Source of the DNA: Burkholderia sp. 4M9327F10
Lineage (GTDB): Bacteria > Pseudomonadota > Gammaproteobacteria > Burkholderiales > Burkholderiaceae
NCBI RefSeq assembly: GCF_005503145.1
Contig: NZ_SCNV01000024.1
Span: 53,255-117,254 of the forward strand
Direction of reading: 5' to 3'
Length of the DNA: 64,000 nt
Made by a program: the position numbers and the translations under genes. How positions within the stretch are numbered: the first letter of the stretch is position 1; each line of letters opens with the position of its first letter. Shown here piece after piece: positions 8,645 through 16,921 of the stretch. The notes under the pieces are model-generated. The model made no database searches. It worked only from the letters and a program-made list of their open reading frames with translations, and had not been told where the DNA came from.

Positions 8645-9106
8645 TCACTCCCACACCGCGACAATCGCCTCGATCTCGACGGTGATATTGCCCGGCAGCG
8701 AGCCCATGCCGACCGCCGAGCGCGAGTGGCGGCCCGCATCGCCGAACACGTCGACAAACAGATCGGAGCAGCCGTTGATGACGCGCGGATGTTCGGTGAA
8801 AGCAGGCGTAGCGTTGACCATGCCAAGCAGTTTGACGATCTGCTTCACGCGTTGCAGATCGCCCAGTTCATCATGCAGCACCGCCAGCAGATTGAGTCCG
8901 ACCAGTTGCGCATGCCGGTAGGCTTCCTCGGTACTGACGCTTGCGCCGACCTTGCCGGTCATGAGCACGCCGGTTTCGTCGAGCGGTCCCTGGCCCGAGA
9001 GAAATAGCAGATTGCCTGCACGGGTGCAGTGGCAGAAATTGCCGATGGGTGAGGGCACTTTCGGAAGTTTTAGGCCGCGCGAATGCAGCCGTTCATAACA
9101 GTTCAT
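8645..9106 (-). CDS. RidA family (YjgF/YER057c/UK114) protein
   Basis: Protein of 153 residues from the ATG at 9106, where the usual MNCYERLHSRGLKLP beginning appears; an upstream ATG at 9166 would add 20 residues with no family similarity. The GNLLFLSGQGPLDE segment, HAQLVGLNLLAVLHDELGDL and the C-terminal VEIEAIVAV are typical of RidA proteins of the longer type. RidA enzymes hydrolyse reactive enamine/imine products released by PLP-dependent lyases. A PLP enzyme of the SelA/DgaE type is encoded just beyond the neighbouring regulator, which makes a functional pairing plausible. Confidence 0.88.
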   Translation of the reverse strand: MNCYERLHSRGLKLPKVPSPIGNFCHCTRAGNLLFLSGQGPLDETGVLMTGKVGASVSTEEAYRHAQLVGLNLLAVLHDELGDLQRVKQIVKLLGMVNATPAFTEHPRVINGCSDLFVDVFGDAGRHSRSAVGMGSLPGNITVEIEAIVAVWE

Positions 9107-9266
9107 CTGGGATCGAGTGAGTGAAGGATTTTTGAATGGCGTGTGACGCAGCGCGATTGCATTCATGCATGTGGCAATCGCGCTGCGCTCAGGCCGCAGC
9201 AGGGTTCGATGCGACGCTGCGCGCAGGGCGTCTGAAAGCTTCGTTCACTTAAGCTTCACGAGACGG

Positions 9267-10139
9267 TCACGATTCGCGCTGACGCCAGCCGAGTCGCGCT
9301 TCGATGCGCGCGGCGACCGCTTGCACCGCTTGCGCATAACGCTCGGTGCCGAGCGCGGCTTTCGCTTCGGGCATCACAATGGAAATCGTCACCACGCACA
9401 CGCCGGCGTTATCGAGTACGGGAGCGGCGAGGCAGGCCACCGACGCGTCGGATTCGCCGATCTGGATTGAGAGGCGCGCTTGCAGCGCGTCTCTCGCGAT
9501 CTGCGCGAGCACCTTGGGACGGGTTTCGGCGCGGCCGGTCGGCGAGGCCTGCGCATGCTGGGTAAAAAACGCAATCCGTTCAGCGTCGGGCAAATGACCG
9601 ACCAGCAAACGGCCCGAGGCGGTCCAGTTGAGCGGCACGCGGCTGCCCACGCGCGAGGTGACACGAAAATGCCCTGGTCCCTCCGACATTTGCAGTACCA
9701 CCATCATGCCTTCCTCAAGCCCGCAAACCTGCACGGTCTCTTCGACCTCGGCGGACAGGCGCTGCATTTCCTCGGCGGCCACCGCGAGGTAGTCGAGCGA
9801 GCCGGCATACGTGAGGCCATAACCGTACAGGCGCGAGCCGAGCCAGATCGCGCCGTCGAGCCCGCGCGCCAGCAGGTTCTTCTCGACCATGTCGTTGATG
9901 ATCGAATAGACCGTGGACAACGGTGCGCCCACCATGCGTGCCACCTCATACGCGGTGGCGGGCCGGTTGGCCGCTTGCAGCGCGTCGAGAATCTGCACGG
10001 CGCGGTCAAGCGCGCTGGTGCGGGTGCGGGGCGTCTGGGCGGCCTGATCGCCCTGGCCGGTCTCGGCGGCGGACCCGGCGGCCGTTTCAGGGGCGGTTGC
10101 GTCGAGCGCTGCGGAGGTGGATCGGGACGTGCGGGCCAT
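9267..10139 (-). CDS. IclR family transcriptional regulator
   Basis: Protein of 290 residues from the ATG at 10139, chosen because AGAGGAG lies five bases upstream; a longer frame to 10214 lacks such a site. After a low-complexity Ala/Thr-rich stretch, the winged helix-turn-helix spans about residues 40-100 (ALDRAVQILDALQ, ATAYEVARMVGAPLSTVYSIINDM). The rest is the IclR effector domain, with GRLLVGHLPDAER and CLAAPVLDNAGVCVVTISIVM. It is divergent from the PLP enzyme and porin/permease genes and most likely controls them in response to their substrate. Confidence 0.9.
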   Translation of the reverse strand: MARTSRSTSAALDATAPETAAGSAAETGQGDQAAQTPRTRTSALDRAVQILDALQAANRPATAYEVARMVGAPLSTVYSIINDMVEKNLLARGLDGAIWLGSRLYGYGLTYAGSLDYLAVAAEEMQRLSAEVEETVQVCGLEEGMMVVLQMSEGPGHFRVTSRVGSRVPLNWTASGRLLVGHLPDAERIAFFTQHAQASPTGRAETRPKVLAQIARDALQARLSIQIGESDASVACLAAPVLDNAGVCVVTISIVMPEAKAALGTERYAQAVQAVAARIEARLGWRQRES

Positions 10140-10199
10140 CGTGCTCCTCTGAGGCCGGCCTGTGAGTGCCGGATGTATGCCTGGTGGTTTTTTGTCCAG

Positions 10200-10260
10200 T
10201 TGACGCAGGGACATTGTATGCTAGACTGATCCTCAATTACAACATATATTCCATAATTAA
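10200..10260 (+). promoter_or_regulatory. Divergent promoter region with candidate IclR site
   Basis: TTGACG (10200-10205) and TAGACT (10222-10227), 16 bases apart, form a possible sigma-70 promoter for the PLP enzyme gene. Directly downstream is an AT-rich stretch with dyad-like elements, including ATTA at 10236-10239 facing TAAT at 10254-10257 and a TTCCATAATTAAGAA core. Such AT-rich dyads are typical IclR targets; binding is inferred. Confidence 0.4.
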
Positions 10261-10287
10261 GAAATACTCGCTTGGAGGCGCTTCTCG

Positions 10288-11487
10288 ATGGACATCCGTA
10301 CCCGTTTCGGTTTACGCCCCGTCATCAATGCTTCGGGCACGATGACGAGTCTAGGCGCGTCCATCGTTCGCGCACCGGTCATTGAGGCGGTGGCGCAGAT
10401 CCTGCCGGAGTTCGTCGAGATCGACGACCTGCAACGCAAGGCCTCGGCTGTCATTGCACAGGCTTGCGGCAGCGAAGCCGGCTATATCACCGCGTCGTGT
10501 TCGGCGGCGATCACCTTGAGCCTCGCGGCCACCATGACCGGCGACAACCTGGGCCTGATCGAGCGGCTGCCGGATACCGCCGGTTTGCGCAACGAGGTTG
10601 TCATCCAGACGGGGCAACTCGTCAATTATGGCGCACCGGTCGATCAGGCGATCCGTCTCGCCGGAGCGCGTGTCGTTCCAGTGGGCGCCGCCACCGAAGC
10701 GCATGGTTATCAGCTGGCCAACGCCATCAACGAGCGCACCACTGCAGCGCTCTATGTCGTGTCGCACCACGCGGTCCAGTACGGCCTGATCCCGTTCGAA
10801 GAATTCATCGCCGTGGCGCACGCACAAGGCGTGCCGGTGATTGTCGATGCCGCTTCGGAATACGACCTGAAGCGTTTTATCGCGGCGGGTGCGGATCTCG
10901 CGCTTTACTCGGCGCACAAGTTTCTCGGCGGTCTCACCGCTGGCATCGTGGCCGGGCGCAAGGAGCTGGTGCGCGCGGCCTACTTCCAGAACGGCGGTAT
11001 CGGCCGCGGCATGAAGGTCGGCAAGGAAGGCATCGTCGGTGCGATGGCTGCGCTCGAGCAGTGGCAAGCGCGCGATCACGCTGCGCTGCGGGCCCGTGAA
11101 CACGCTTATCTGACGCTCTGGCGCGACACGCTGAACGGACGCGCCGGGGTGCGCGCCGAACTCGATGCCGATCCGACTGGCAATCCACTCGAACGCCTGA
11201 AACTGCAGATCGATCCGCACAAGGCGCGCACGACGGCCTGGGATCTTGCCGATGCACTGGCGCACCCGCCGGCCGGCGCCGCCCCGGTGATCGTGCGCGA
11301 TCACGAGGCCGAACAGCATTTCTTCTTCGTCGATCCGTGCAACCTGCATCCCGGCGAAGAACAGGTGGTGCTGGCGCGGCTCGTGGCCGAACTCGAGCGG
11401 GCGCAAGCCGCGCCTGAGCCGCTCGTCACGCCGTTCCACCAGCGCGACGCGCGCCGTCTGGCGGGTCGTCGCAACTGGCCGGACTGA
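10288..11487 (+). CDS. SelA/DgaE-like PLP-dependent enzyme (probable ammonia-lyase)
   Basis: Protein of 399 residues with GGAGG about 10 bases before the ATG. It resembles the COG1921 group (selenocysteine synthase SelA, D-glucosaminate-6-phosphate ammonia-lyase DgaE): FGLRPVINASGTMTSLGAS at the start, CGSEAGYITASCSAAITL around 65, and the PLP lysine Lys211 in ALYSAHKFLGG. Members usually remove a beta-hydroxyl and the amino group from a hydroxy-amino acid or amino-sugar acid through an enamine. With a GntP permease, porin and RidA protein nearby, uptake and deamination of a gluconate-like or hydroxy-amino-acid substrate is the best guess. The substrate cannot be read from sequence, and SelA itself is unlikely in this context. 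Confidence 0.82.
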   Translation: MDIRTRFGLRPVINASGTMTSLGASIVRAPVIEAVAQILPEFVEIDDLQRKASAVIAQACGSEAGYITASCSAAITLSLAATMTGDNLGLIERLPDTAGLRNEVVIQTGQLVNYGAPVDQAIRLAGARVVPVGAATEAHGYQLANAINERTTAALYVVSHHAVQYGLIPFEEFIAVAHAQGVPVIVDAASEYDLKRFIAAGADLALYSAHKFLGGLTAGIVAGRKELVRAAYFQNGGIGRGMKVGKEGIVGAMAALEQWQARDHAALRAREHAYLTLWRDTLNGRAGVRAELDADPTGNPLERLKLQIDPHKARTTAWDLADALAHPPAGAAPVIVRDHEAEQHFFFVDPCNLHPGEEQVVLARLVAELERAQAAPEPLVTPFHQRDARRLAGRRNWPD

Positions 11488-11502
11488 GCAGCAGGAAGCG
11501 GC

Positions 11503-11582
11503 CAGTGCGGCCGAAAAGCCGCACTGAAAACCCGCGCTGAAAACCCGATTGTTTGACCGTCACACCGGAGCCATTCCGGTGT
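11503..11582 (+). terminator. Two hairpins after the PLP enzyme gene
   Basis: Hairpin one has a 9-bp stem, CAGTGCGGC at 11503-11511 with GCCGCACTG at 11518-11526. Hairpin two has an 8-bp stem, ACACCGGA at 11562-11569 with TCCGGTGT at 11575-11582, followed by CGCTTTACCTT. Neither has a full T-run, so partial termination before the porin gene is the likely role. Confidence 0.45.
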
Positions 11583-11677
11583 CGCTTTACCTTGCACGTT
11601 TAGTACACCTTATATAGCCGGGACAATCCCTAACCACCGGTGTTTGCTGTTCTTTCGACCAGAGACTTGAGGAAACC

Positions 11678-12802
11678 ATGATGCACAAGCAGATTCTCCG
11701 CACGGCGCTCGCCGTCGCCGTAACCGGGCTCGGCGCTGCCGCCGCTCACGCGCAAAGCAGTGTCACGCTGTATGGCATCGTCGATGCCGGTTTTACCTAC
11801 ACCAACAACCAGAAGGGGCAGTCGGCCTATCAGGCGACCCCGGGCAATGTGCAAGGCTCGCGCTGGGGTTTGACGGGTAGCGAGGATCTGGGTGGCGGCA
11901 ACAAGGTTCTGTTCAAACTGGAAAACAGTTTCAACCTTGAGACAGGCGCGCTGGGCGGAGGGGGACGGATGTTCGGCCGCGGCGCATGGGTCGGGCTGAG
12001 CAACGACCAGGCGGGGATGATCACGCTCGGGCGCCAGTACAACAGCGTGCAGGACTATCTGTCGAATCTGCAGATCAACGGCGTCGGCGCGATGAGCCAG
12101 TATGGCAACGCGATCTACGACAACGACGACCTCAACAACACCTACCGCACCGACAACGCGGTGAAATACACAACGCCGACCCTCGCCGGCTTTACCGCCA
12201 ACGCGATGTACGCGTTTTCGAACACGGCCGGCCAGTTCGCCAACAACCGCGCGTGGAGCGTCGGCGCCGACTACGTGAACGGCCCGCTGCGTCTCGACGC
12301 GGCGTATTCGCTGGTCGATAACCCGGCCAGCAATACCACCGGCGCGGCGCCCTCGGACAACTACTACGGCACGGGCTCGTCGATCATCGGCACGACCAAT
12401 GTGGCGCGCAATCAGGTGTGGGGCGCGGGCGGTGCTTATGCATTCGGTCCTGCCACGGTCGCACTGCTGTACACGAACTCGCAGTTTGAACTGATCAGCG
12501 GCGGCAGCCTGCGCTTTGCCAACTATGAGGCGAGCGTGCGTTACCAGTTGACGCCCGCTACGCTGCTCGCGCTCGGCTATATCTACACGAGCCAGAACAG
12601 CAGCTCGGCTACCGCACCGAGCGCGCATTACAACCAGATCAGCGTCGGCGGCGAGTACTTCCTCTCGAAGACCACCGACCTCTATCTGAACGGCATCTAT
12701 CAGAACGCCGCCGGTTCGAAGGCCTGGATCGAAGGGATTTCGAATCCGTCGAGCACCAATGGGCAATTCGTGACCGTCGCCGGTATCCGCCACAAGTTCT
12801 AA
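11678..12802 (+). CDS. OmpC-type trimeric porin
   Basis: Outer-membrane porin of 374 residues. The signal peptide MMHKQILRTALAVAVTGLG...AHA is cleaved before QSSVTLYGIVDAG, the classical start of Burkholderia OpcP/OmpC-like porins. Further signs are GSRWGLTGSEDLGGG, FGRGAWVGLSN, GRQYNSVQDYL, alternating beta-strand patterns and a C-terminal phenylalanine (IRHKF) for BAM recognition. GAGGAAACC precedes the start. It is placed between the PLP enzyme and the GntP permease, so it probably admits the substrate of that module across the outer membrane. Confidence 0.93.
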   Translation: MMHKQILRTALAVAVTGLGAAAAHAQSSVTLYGIVDAGFTYTNNQKGQSAYQATPGNVQGSRWGLTGSEDLGGGNKVLFKLENSFNLETGALGGGGRMFGRGAWVGLSNDQAGMITLGRQYNSVQDYLSNLQINGVGAMSQYGNAIYDNDDLNNTYRTDNAVKYTTPTLAGFTANAMYAFSNTAGQFANNRAWSVGADYVNGPLRLDAAYSLVDNPASNTTGAAPSDNYYGTGSSIIGTTNVARNQVWGAGGAYAFGPATVALLYTNSQFELISGGSLRFANYEASVRYQLTPATLLALGYIYTSQNSSSATAPSAHYNQISVGGEYFLSKTTDLYLNGIYQNAAGSKAWIEGISNPSSTNGQFVTVAGIRHKF

Positions 12803-12810
12803 GGCCAACG

Positions 12811-12839
12811 GGCGGGCCGCGCCGCAAGCGCGGCCCGCC
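12811..12839 (+). terminator. Strong GC hairpin after the porin gene
   Basis: A perfect 12-bp stem (GGCGGGCCGCGC at 12811-12822, complement at 12828-12839) with a CGCAA loop begins nine bases after the porin stop codon. No T-run follows, so it may mainly protect the porin mRNA or attenuate read-through into the permease gene. Confidence 0.55.
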
Positions 12840-12899
12840 TGCACATGCGCGTGGTGCGGACGCTGCGCGTGTGGCCGATCTCATTCACCAGGAGCACCC

Positions 12900-14267
12900 A
12901 TGGCGACAGTTCAGGGAAGTCTGTTACTCGTCTACGCATTGATTGCAATCATCGCGCTCGTCGTGCTGATTGCGCGCTTCAAGATGAATCCGTTCATCAC
13001 CTTGATGATGGTGTCGGTCGCGCTGGCGCTCGCGGTCGGCATGCCGATGACGTCGATTCTCAAGTCGTTCGAGACCGGCGTCGGCGGCACGCTCGGGCAT
13101 ATTGCCATCGTGGTCGGCCTTGGCACCATGCTCGGCAAGATGATGGCCGAGTCGGGCGGGGCGGAGAGGATCGCCCGCACGCTGATCGAATTGTTCGGAC
13201 CGAAGAACGTCCACTGGGCGATGATGTGCATCGCCTTTCTGGTCGGCTTGCCGGTGTTCTTCGAAGTCGGTTTCGTGCTGCTGATTCCGATTGCCTTTAA
13301 CGTCGCGCAACGCACCGGCACCTCGATGATTCGCGTCGGCATTCCGATGGTGGCCGGCTTGTCCGTCGTGCACGGCCTGATCCCGCCGCACCCGGCAGCC
13401 TTGCTGGCGGTGACCGCGTATAACGCGGATATCGGCCATACGATCTTCTATGCGCTGATTGTCGGCATTCCGACGGCCGCGATTGCCGGCCCGCTGTTTT
13501 CGAAGCTGATTAGCCGCTTCGTGGTGCTGGAAGGCGTGAACCCGATGGCGCAGCAGTTCATCGAGCAGGATGCGAAGCGTGCGCAGCAGCAGTTGCCGGG
13601 CTTCGGCATTACCTTGCTGACGGTGCTGCTGCCGGTCCTGCTGATGCTGGTAGGGAGCTGGGCCGACCTGATCGTGCCCGCGAAATCGGCCGCCAACAAT
13701 GTGTTGCATCTGATCGGCCACCCGGACATGGCGCTGTTGCTGGCGGTGCTGCTGAGCTTCTATACGTTCGGAACGGCGCGCGGTTTCGGGCGCGAGCAGA
13801 TTCTCAGGTTCACCAACGAGTGTCTCGCACCGACCGCGGGTATCACGCTGGTGGTGGGGGCAGGCGCGGGCTTCGGGCGCATCCTGATCGATAGCGGCGC
13901 GTCGAAGGCGATTGTCGACGTGGCCACGGGCGCGCACGTGCCGCTGCTGATTCTGGCATGGCTGGTGGCGGCGCTGATTCGCGTCGCAACGGGCTCGGCC
14001 ACGGTTGCGATGGCAACCGCCGCGGGCATCATCGCACCCATCGCGGCTGCGGCGGCGAGTACTGGCGGCGTGCGTCCCGAGTTGCTGGTGCTTGCCACCG
14101 GCGCGGGGTCGCTGATTCTGTCGCATGTGAACGACGGCGGTTTCTGGCTCGTCAAGGAGTACTTCGGCATGACCGTGCCGCAGACCTTCAAGACGTGGAC
14201 CGTGTGCGAGACGATCATTTCGTTGACGGCGCTGCTGTTCACGTTGGGATTGTCAGCCGTGGTTTGA
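12900..14267 (+). CDS. GntP family permease
   Basis: Inner-membrane transporter of 455 residues with about 12-14 hydrophobic segments. The HIAIVVGLGTMLGKMMAESGGAERIA segment, FLVGLPVFFEVGFVLLIP, VHGLIPPHPAALLAV and LSHVNDGGFWLVKEYFG are signature stretches of the gluconate:H+ symporter (GntP/GntT/IdnT/DsdX) family. Family members import gluconate, idonate, other sugar acids or D-serine. AGGAG lies about eight bases before the ATG. It is last in the run PLP enzyme, porin, permease and is expected to bring their substrate into the cytoplasm. Substrate class is inferred from family only. Confidence 0.92.
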   Translation: MATVQGSLLLVYALIAIIALVVLIARFKMNPFITLMMVSVALALAVGMPMTSILKSFETGVGGTLGHIAIVVGLGTMLGKMMAESGGAERIARTLIELFGPKNVHWAMMCIAFLVGLPVFFEVGFVLLIPIAFNVAQRTGTSMIRVGIPMVAGLSVVHGLIPPHPAALLAVTAYNADIGHTIFYALIVGIPTAAIAGPLFSKLISRFVVLEGVNPMAQQFIEQDAKRAQQQLPGFGITLLTVLLPVLLMLVGSWADLIVPAKSAANNVLHLIGHPDMALLLAVLLSFYTFGTARGFGREQILRFTNECLAPTAGITLVVGAGAGFGRILIDSGASKAIVDVATGAHVPLLILAWLVAALIRVATGSATVAMATAAGIIAPIAAAAASTGGVRPELLVLATGAGSLILSHVNDGGFWLVKEYFGMTVPQTFKTWTVCETIISLTALLFTLGLSAVV

Positions 14268-14306
14268 TGAGCGGGCCCGGAGCCGGCTCGCGCATCGGGG
14301 CGAGGC

Positions 14307-15170
14307 TTACCGCGTTGCCTCGATAAATGCGGCAATCGCCGCATTCAGCGCCGCTGGCGCATCGCGATGCGGCGAGTGCCCGCAAGCGTCGAGCCTGGCG
14401 AGCCGCGCGTGCGGCACCTGCGCGGCGATGGTATCGATCTGTGCCATCGTGCCGTAGTGATCGTCATGTCCCTGTACGGCGAGCAACGGGCAGCGGATCG
14501 CCGGCAACGCAGCGACGATGCTCCAGGCCCGGAACGCCGGGCTTAGCCAGATGTCGTTCCAGCCGTAGAAGGCTGAATCGGCATCGGCGTGATAGCGGCT
14601 CAGTTTGTCACGCAGGCCGGTTTGCTCGTAAGCGAGCTTTGCCTGCGCGATGCTCTGCACCGAGATATCTTCGACGAACACGTGCGGCGCAATGACCGCA
14701 GCGCCTGCGAGCCCCGCCGGGAAGGCCGCGGCGTACAGCAGCGCGATCGATCCACCGTCGCTATGGCCGATGACCCACATGCGGGCACGTTCGTCAGGCT
14801 CGATGCCAAGGGCGTCCAGCAGCGCCGGCAATACGTCCTGTGCCTGGGCGCTCATGAAATCCACCGGCCATTTCTCGTCATGGGGCCGTGGCGTCGAGCG
14901 TCCATAACCGGGACGCGAATACACCAGTCCGCGCATGCCGAGCTGGTCGCACAGCGTCTGTGGCCAGTCGCGCCACATGGCGATCGAACCAAGCCCTTCG
15001 TGCAGAAACAGCGCGATCGGCGCTGCGCTTAACCCGGGATTGAGCCAGCGGTATTCGATATCGAGCGCACTGCGGGTGGTTGTCGCGGGGAGCCGCGCGA
15101 ATTGGCTATCGTCCGCTGACGCTGACGCTGACGCCGTTCTTGTCTCATCCGTTACCGCGGGCTTGTGCAT
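14307..15170 (-). CDS. Alpha/beta hydrolase of the box cluster
   Basis: Protein of 287 residues with an alpha/beta hydrolase fold: FLHEGLGSIAMWRDWP oxyanion region around residue 57, the nucleophile Ser137 in GHSDGGS, and a late DACGHSPHRD segment holding the likely catalytic His. It starts eight bases after the stop of bclA, with AAGGTGG overlapping that stop, so the two are translationally coupled. Similar hydrolases accompany box genes in beta-proteobacteria and may act on a CoA ester or lactone side product; the exact reaction is not established. An Ala/Ser/Asp-rich stretch at residues 12-22 looks like a low-complexity insertion. Confidence 0.82.
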   Translation of the reverse strand: MHKPAVTDETRTASASASADDSQFARLPATTTRSALDIEYRWLNPGLSAAPIALFLHEGLGSIAMWRDWPQTLCDQLGMRGLVYSRPGYGRSTPRPHDEKWPVDFMSAQAQDVLPALLDALGIEPDERARMWVIGHSDGGSIALLYAAAFPAGLAGAAVIAPHVFVEDISVQSIAQAKLAYEQTGLRDKLSRYHADADSAFYGWNDIWLSPAFRAWSIVAALPAIRCPLLAVQGHDDHYGTMAQIDTIAAQVPHARLARLDACGHSPHRDAPAALNAAIAAFIEATR

Positions 15171-15178
15171 GAACCACC

Positions 15179-16783
15179 TTAAAGCTGTTCGCGTAGTTTG
15201 AAGCGCTGGATCTTGCCTGTCGCCGTCTTCGGCAGATCGTCGACGAACACGATATCACGCGGGTACTTGTGGGGTGCGAGCCGTTCTTTCACGAAGGCCT
15301 TCAGTTCGTCCGCCAGTGTGCCAGAGGCCGCGGCATCCGGCTTTAACACCACGAAGGCGCGCGTCTTCACGAGACCGCCGTGATCGACGCCGACCACCGC
15401 CGCCTCGAGGACGGCGTCGTGCTGGACCAGCACCATCTCCACTTCGACCGGCGACACGTATTGCCCGCTCACCTTGAGCATGTCGTCGCTGCGTCCCGCA
15501 TAGACGTAACAGCCGTTCGCCAGCCGCCGGTATTTGTCGCCGCTGCGGATCCATTCGCCCAGAAAAGTCGCGCGCGATTTCTCGCGATTGCTCCAGTACA
15601 TCAGCGCCGCGCTCGGCCCCTTGATGAACAGGTCGCCCACTTCGCCGTCGGCGACCGCGTGTCCGCTCTCGTCACGAAGCTCGACGTCATAACCCGGCAC
15701 GGGGCGGCCCGTGGTGCCGTATTCGACCTGGCCGGCGCGATTGGACAGAAAGATATGCAGCATCTCCGTCGAGCCGATGCCGTCGAGAATCTCGGCGCCG
15801 AAGCGTGCGGTGAAGCGCTCGCCGATCTCGCGCGGCAGCGCTTCGCCTGCCGAGGTGCAGATGCGTAACGCGAGATCGTTGCGAGAGGGCAGGCTCGGCG
15901 CGGCCAGCATGCTCGCGTAAAGCGTCGGCACGCCGTAGAACACCGTGGGCTTGTGCCGCGTGAGACGCGCGAAGATCGCCTCGGCGGTGGGGCGCTCGGC
16001 CATCAGCACCGCAGTGGCGCCGACCGAGAGCGGGAAGGTCAGTCCATTGCCGAGACCATAGGCAAAGAACAGCTTGGCGGCGGAAAACACCACATCGCTT
16101 TCGACGATGCCGAGGATTGGCTTGCCGTACAGCTCGGCGGTCCAGTAGAGATTCGCGTGGGTATGCACCGTACCTTTGGGCTTACCGGTCGAACCTGACG
16201 AATAGAGCCAGAAGGCGATGTCGTCGCAGCCGCTGGCGACGGCTTTGGGTGCGGGCGTGGCGGCCTCGAGCAATGCGCTCAGCACGGGCGCGTGCGGTGC
16301 GTCGCCGTCGCCGTCGGATGGTTGCGACACGATCAGCAGGCAGCCGTCGTGTTCCGCCACGCTCAACGCCTGTTCGAGCGCAGGCAGCGCCGCGCCTGAA
16401 GCGATCACGACGCGGGCGTGACTGTGCGTGAGCATATAGACGTAATCCGCCGCGGTCAGCAGCGTATTCGCCACCACCGGCACGACGCCCGCGTACAGCG
16501 CGCCGAGAAACACGACCGGGAGTTCCACGCTGTCCTGCATCACCAGCAGCACGCGCTCCTCGGCATGCACGCCGAGCGTGGGCAGTACGTTAGCGAAGCG
16601 GCGCGCCTGTTCTTCGAGCTGCCCGTAGGTGGTGACGCCGCGGTCGTCGATATACGCGGGCTTGCCGGCGCGAGCCCGATTGAGGTGGAACACATGCGCG
16701 GCAAAATTGAATCGGGCCGGCGGCGGCTCGACGTTCAGCGTGGGTTCGGGCTGACTGGCTGGCGATTCCTGCAGGGCTTCCAT
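15179..16783 (-). CDS. bclA: Benzoate-CoA ligase
   Basis: AMP-forming acyl-CoA synthetase of 534 residues, with GGAGGAAAC before the ATG. It converts benzoate, ATP and CoA to benzoyl-CoA, the entry step of the box pathway in the cytoplasm. The ATP motif SSGSTGKPKG lies at 195-204; FYGVPTLYASML, GSTEMLHIFLSNR and RSDDMLKVSGQYVSPVEVE follow in the order typical of benzoate-CoA ligases, and the catalytic Lys524 lies in ATGKIQRFKLR. It sits in an operon with boxD upstream and the hydrolase downstream, divergent from boxR and boxCBA. No benzoate transporter gene is visible nearby. Confidence 0.94.
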   Translation of the reverse strand: MEALQESPASQPEPTLNVEPPPARFNFAAHVFHLNRARAGKPAYIDDRGVTTYGQLEEQARRFANVLPTLGVHAEERVLLVMQDSVELPVVFLGALYAGVVPVVANTLLTAADYVYMLTHSHARVVIASGAALPALEQALSVAEHDGCLLIVSQPSDGDGDAPHAPVLSALLEAATPAPKAVASGCDDIAFWLYSSGSTGKPKGTVHTHANLYWTAELYGKPILGIVESDVVFSAAKLFFAYGLGNGLTFPLSVGATAVLMAERPTAEAIFARLTRHKPTVFYGVPTLYASMLAAPSLPSRNDLALRICTSAGEALPREIGERFTARFGAEILDGIGSTEMLHIFLSNRAGQVEYGTTGRPVPGYDVELRDESGHAVADGEVGDLFIKGPSAALMYWSNREKSRATFLGEWIRSGDKYRRLANGCYVYAGRSDDMLKVSGQYVSPVEVEMVLVQHDAVLEAAVVGVDHGGLVKTRAFVVLKPDAAASGTLADELKAFVKERLAPHKYPRDIVFVDDLPKTATGKIQRFKLREQL

Positions 16784-16879
16784 GTTTCCTCCAGCGGTGG
16801 GGGCGGCCTGGACTCGTGAGGCGGGTGGGTCCTACGATTCTGTGGCGCTAATGCCTGGTACCAAGGTTTGTCGCTCGTG

Positions 16880-16913
16880 CCGTTGATCGGCGCCGAACGA
16901 CGCCGATCAACGG
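16880..16913 (-). terminator. 13-bp perfect hairpin between boxD and bclA
   Basis: Arms at 16880-16892 (CCGTTGATCGGCG) and 16901-16913 with an 8-base loop lie nine bases beyond the boxD stop codon. There is no T-run on the minus strand. It could attenuate transcription or set the mRNA ratio between boxD and bclA rather than end the operon. Confidence 0.5.
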
Positions 16914-16921
16914 GGTGGTGC

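Noticed and set aside
11592..11627. Porin promoter from TTGCAC and TATA-like boxes
   Set aside because: No pair of boxes has acceptable spacing (16-18 bases).
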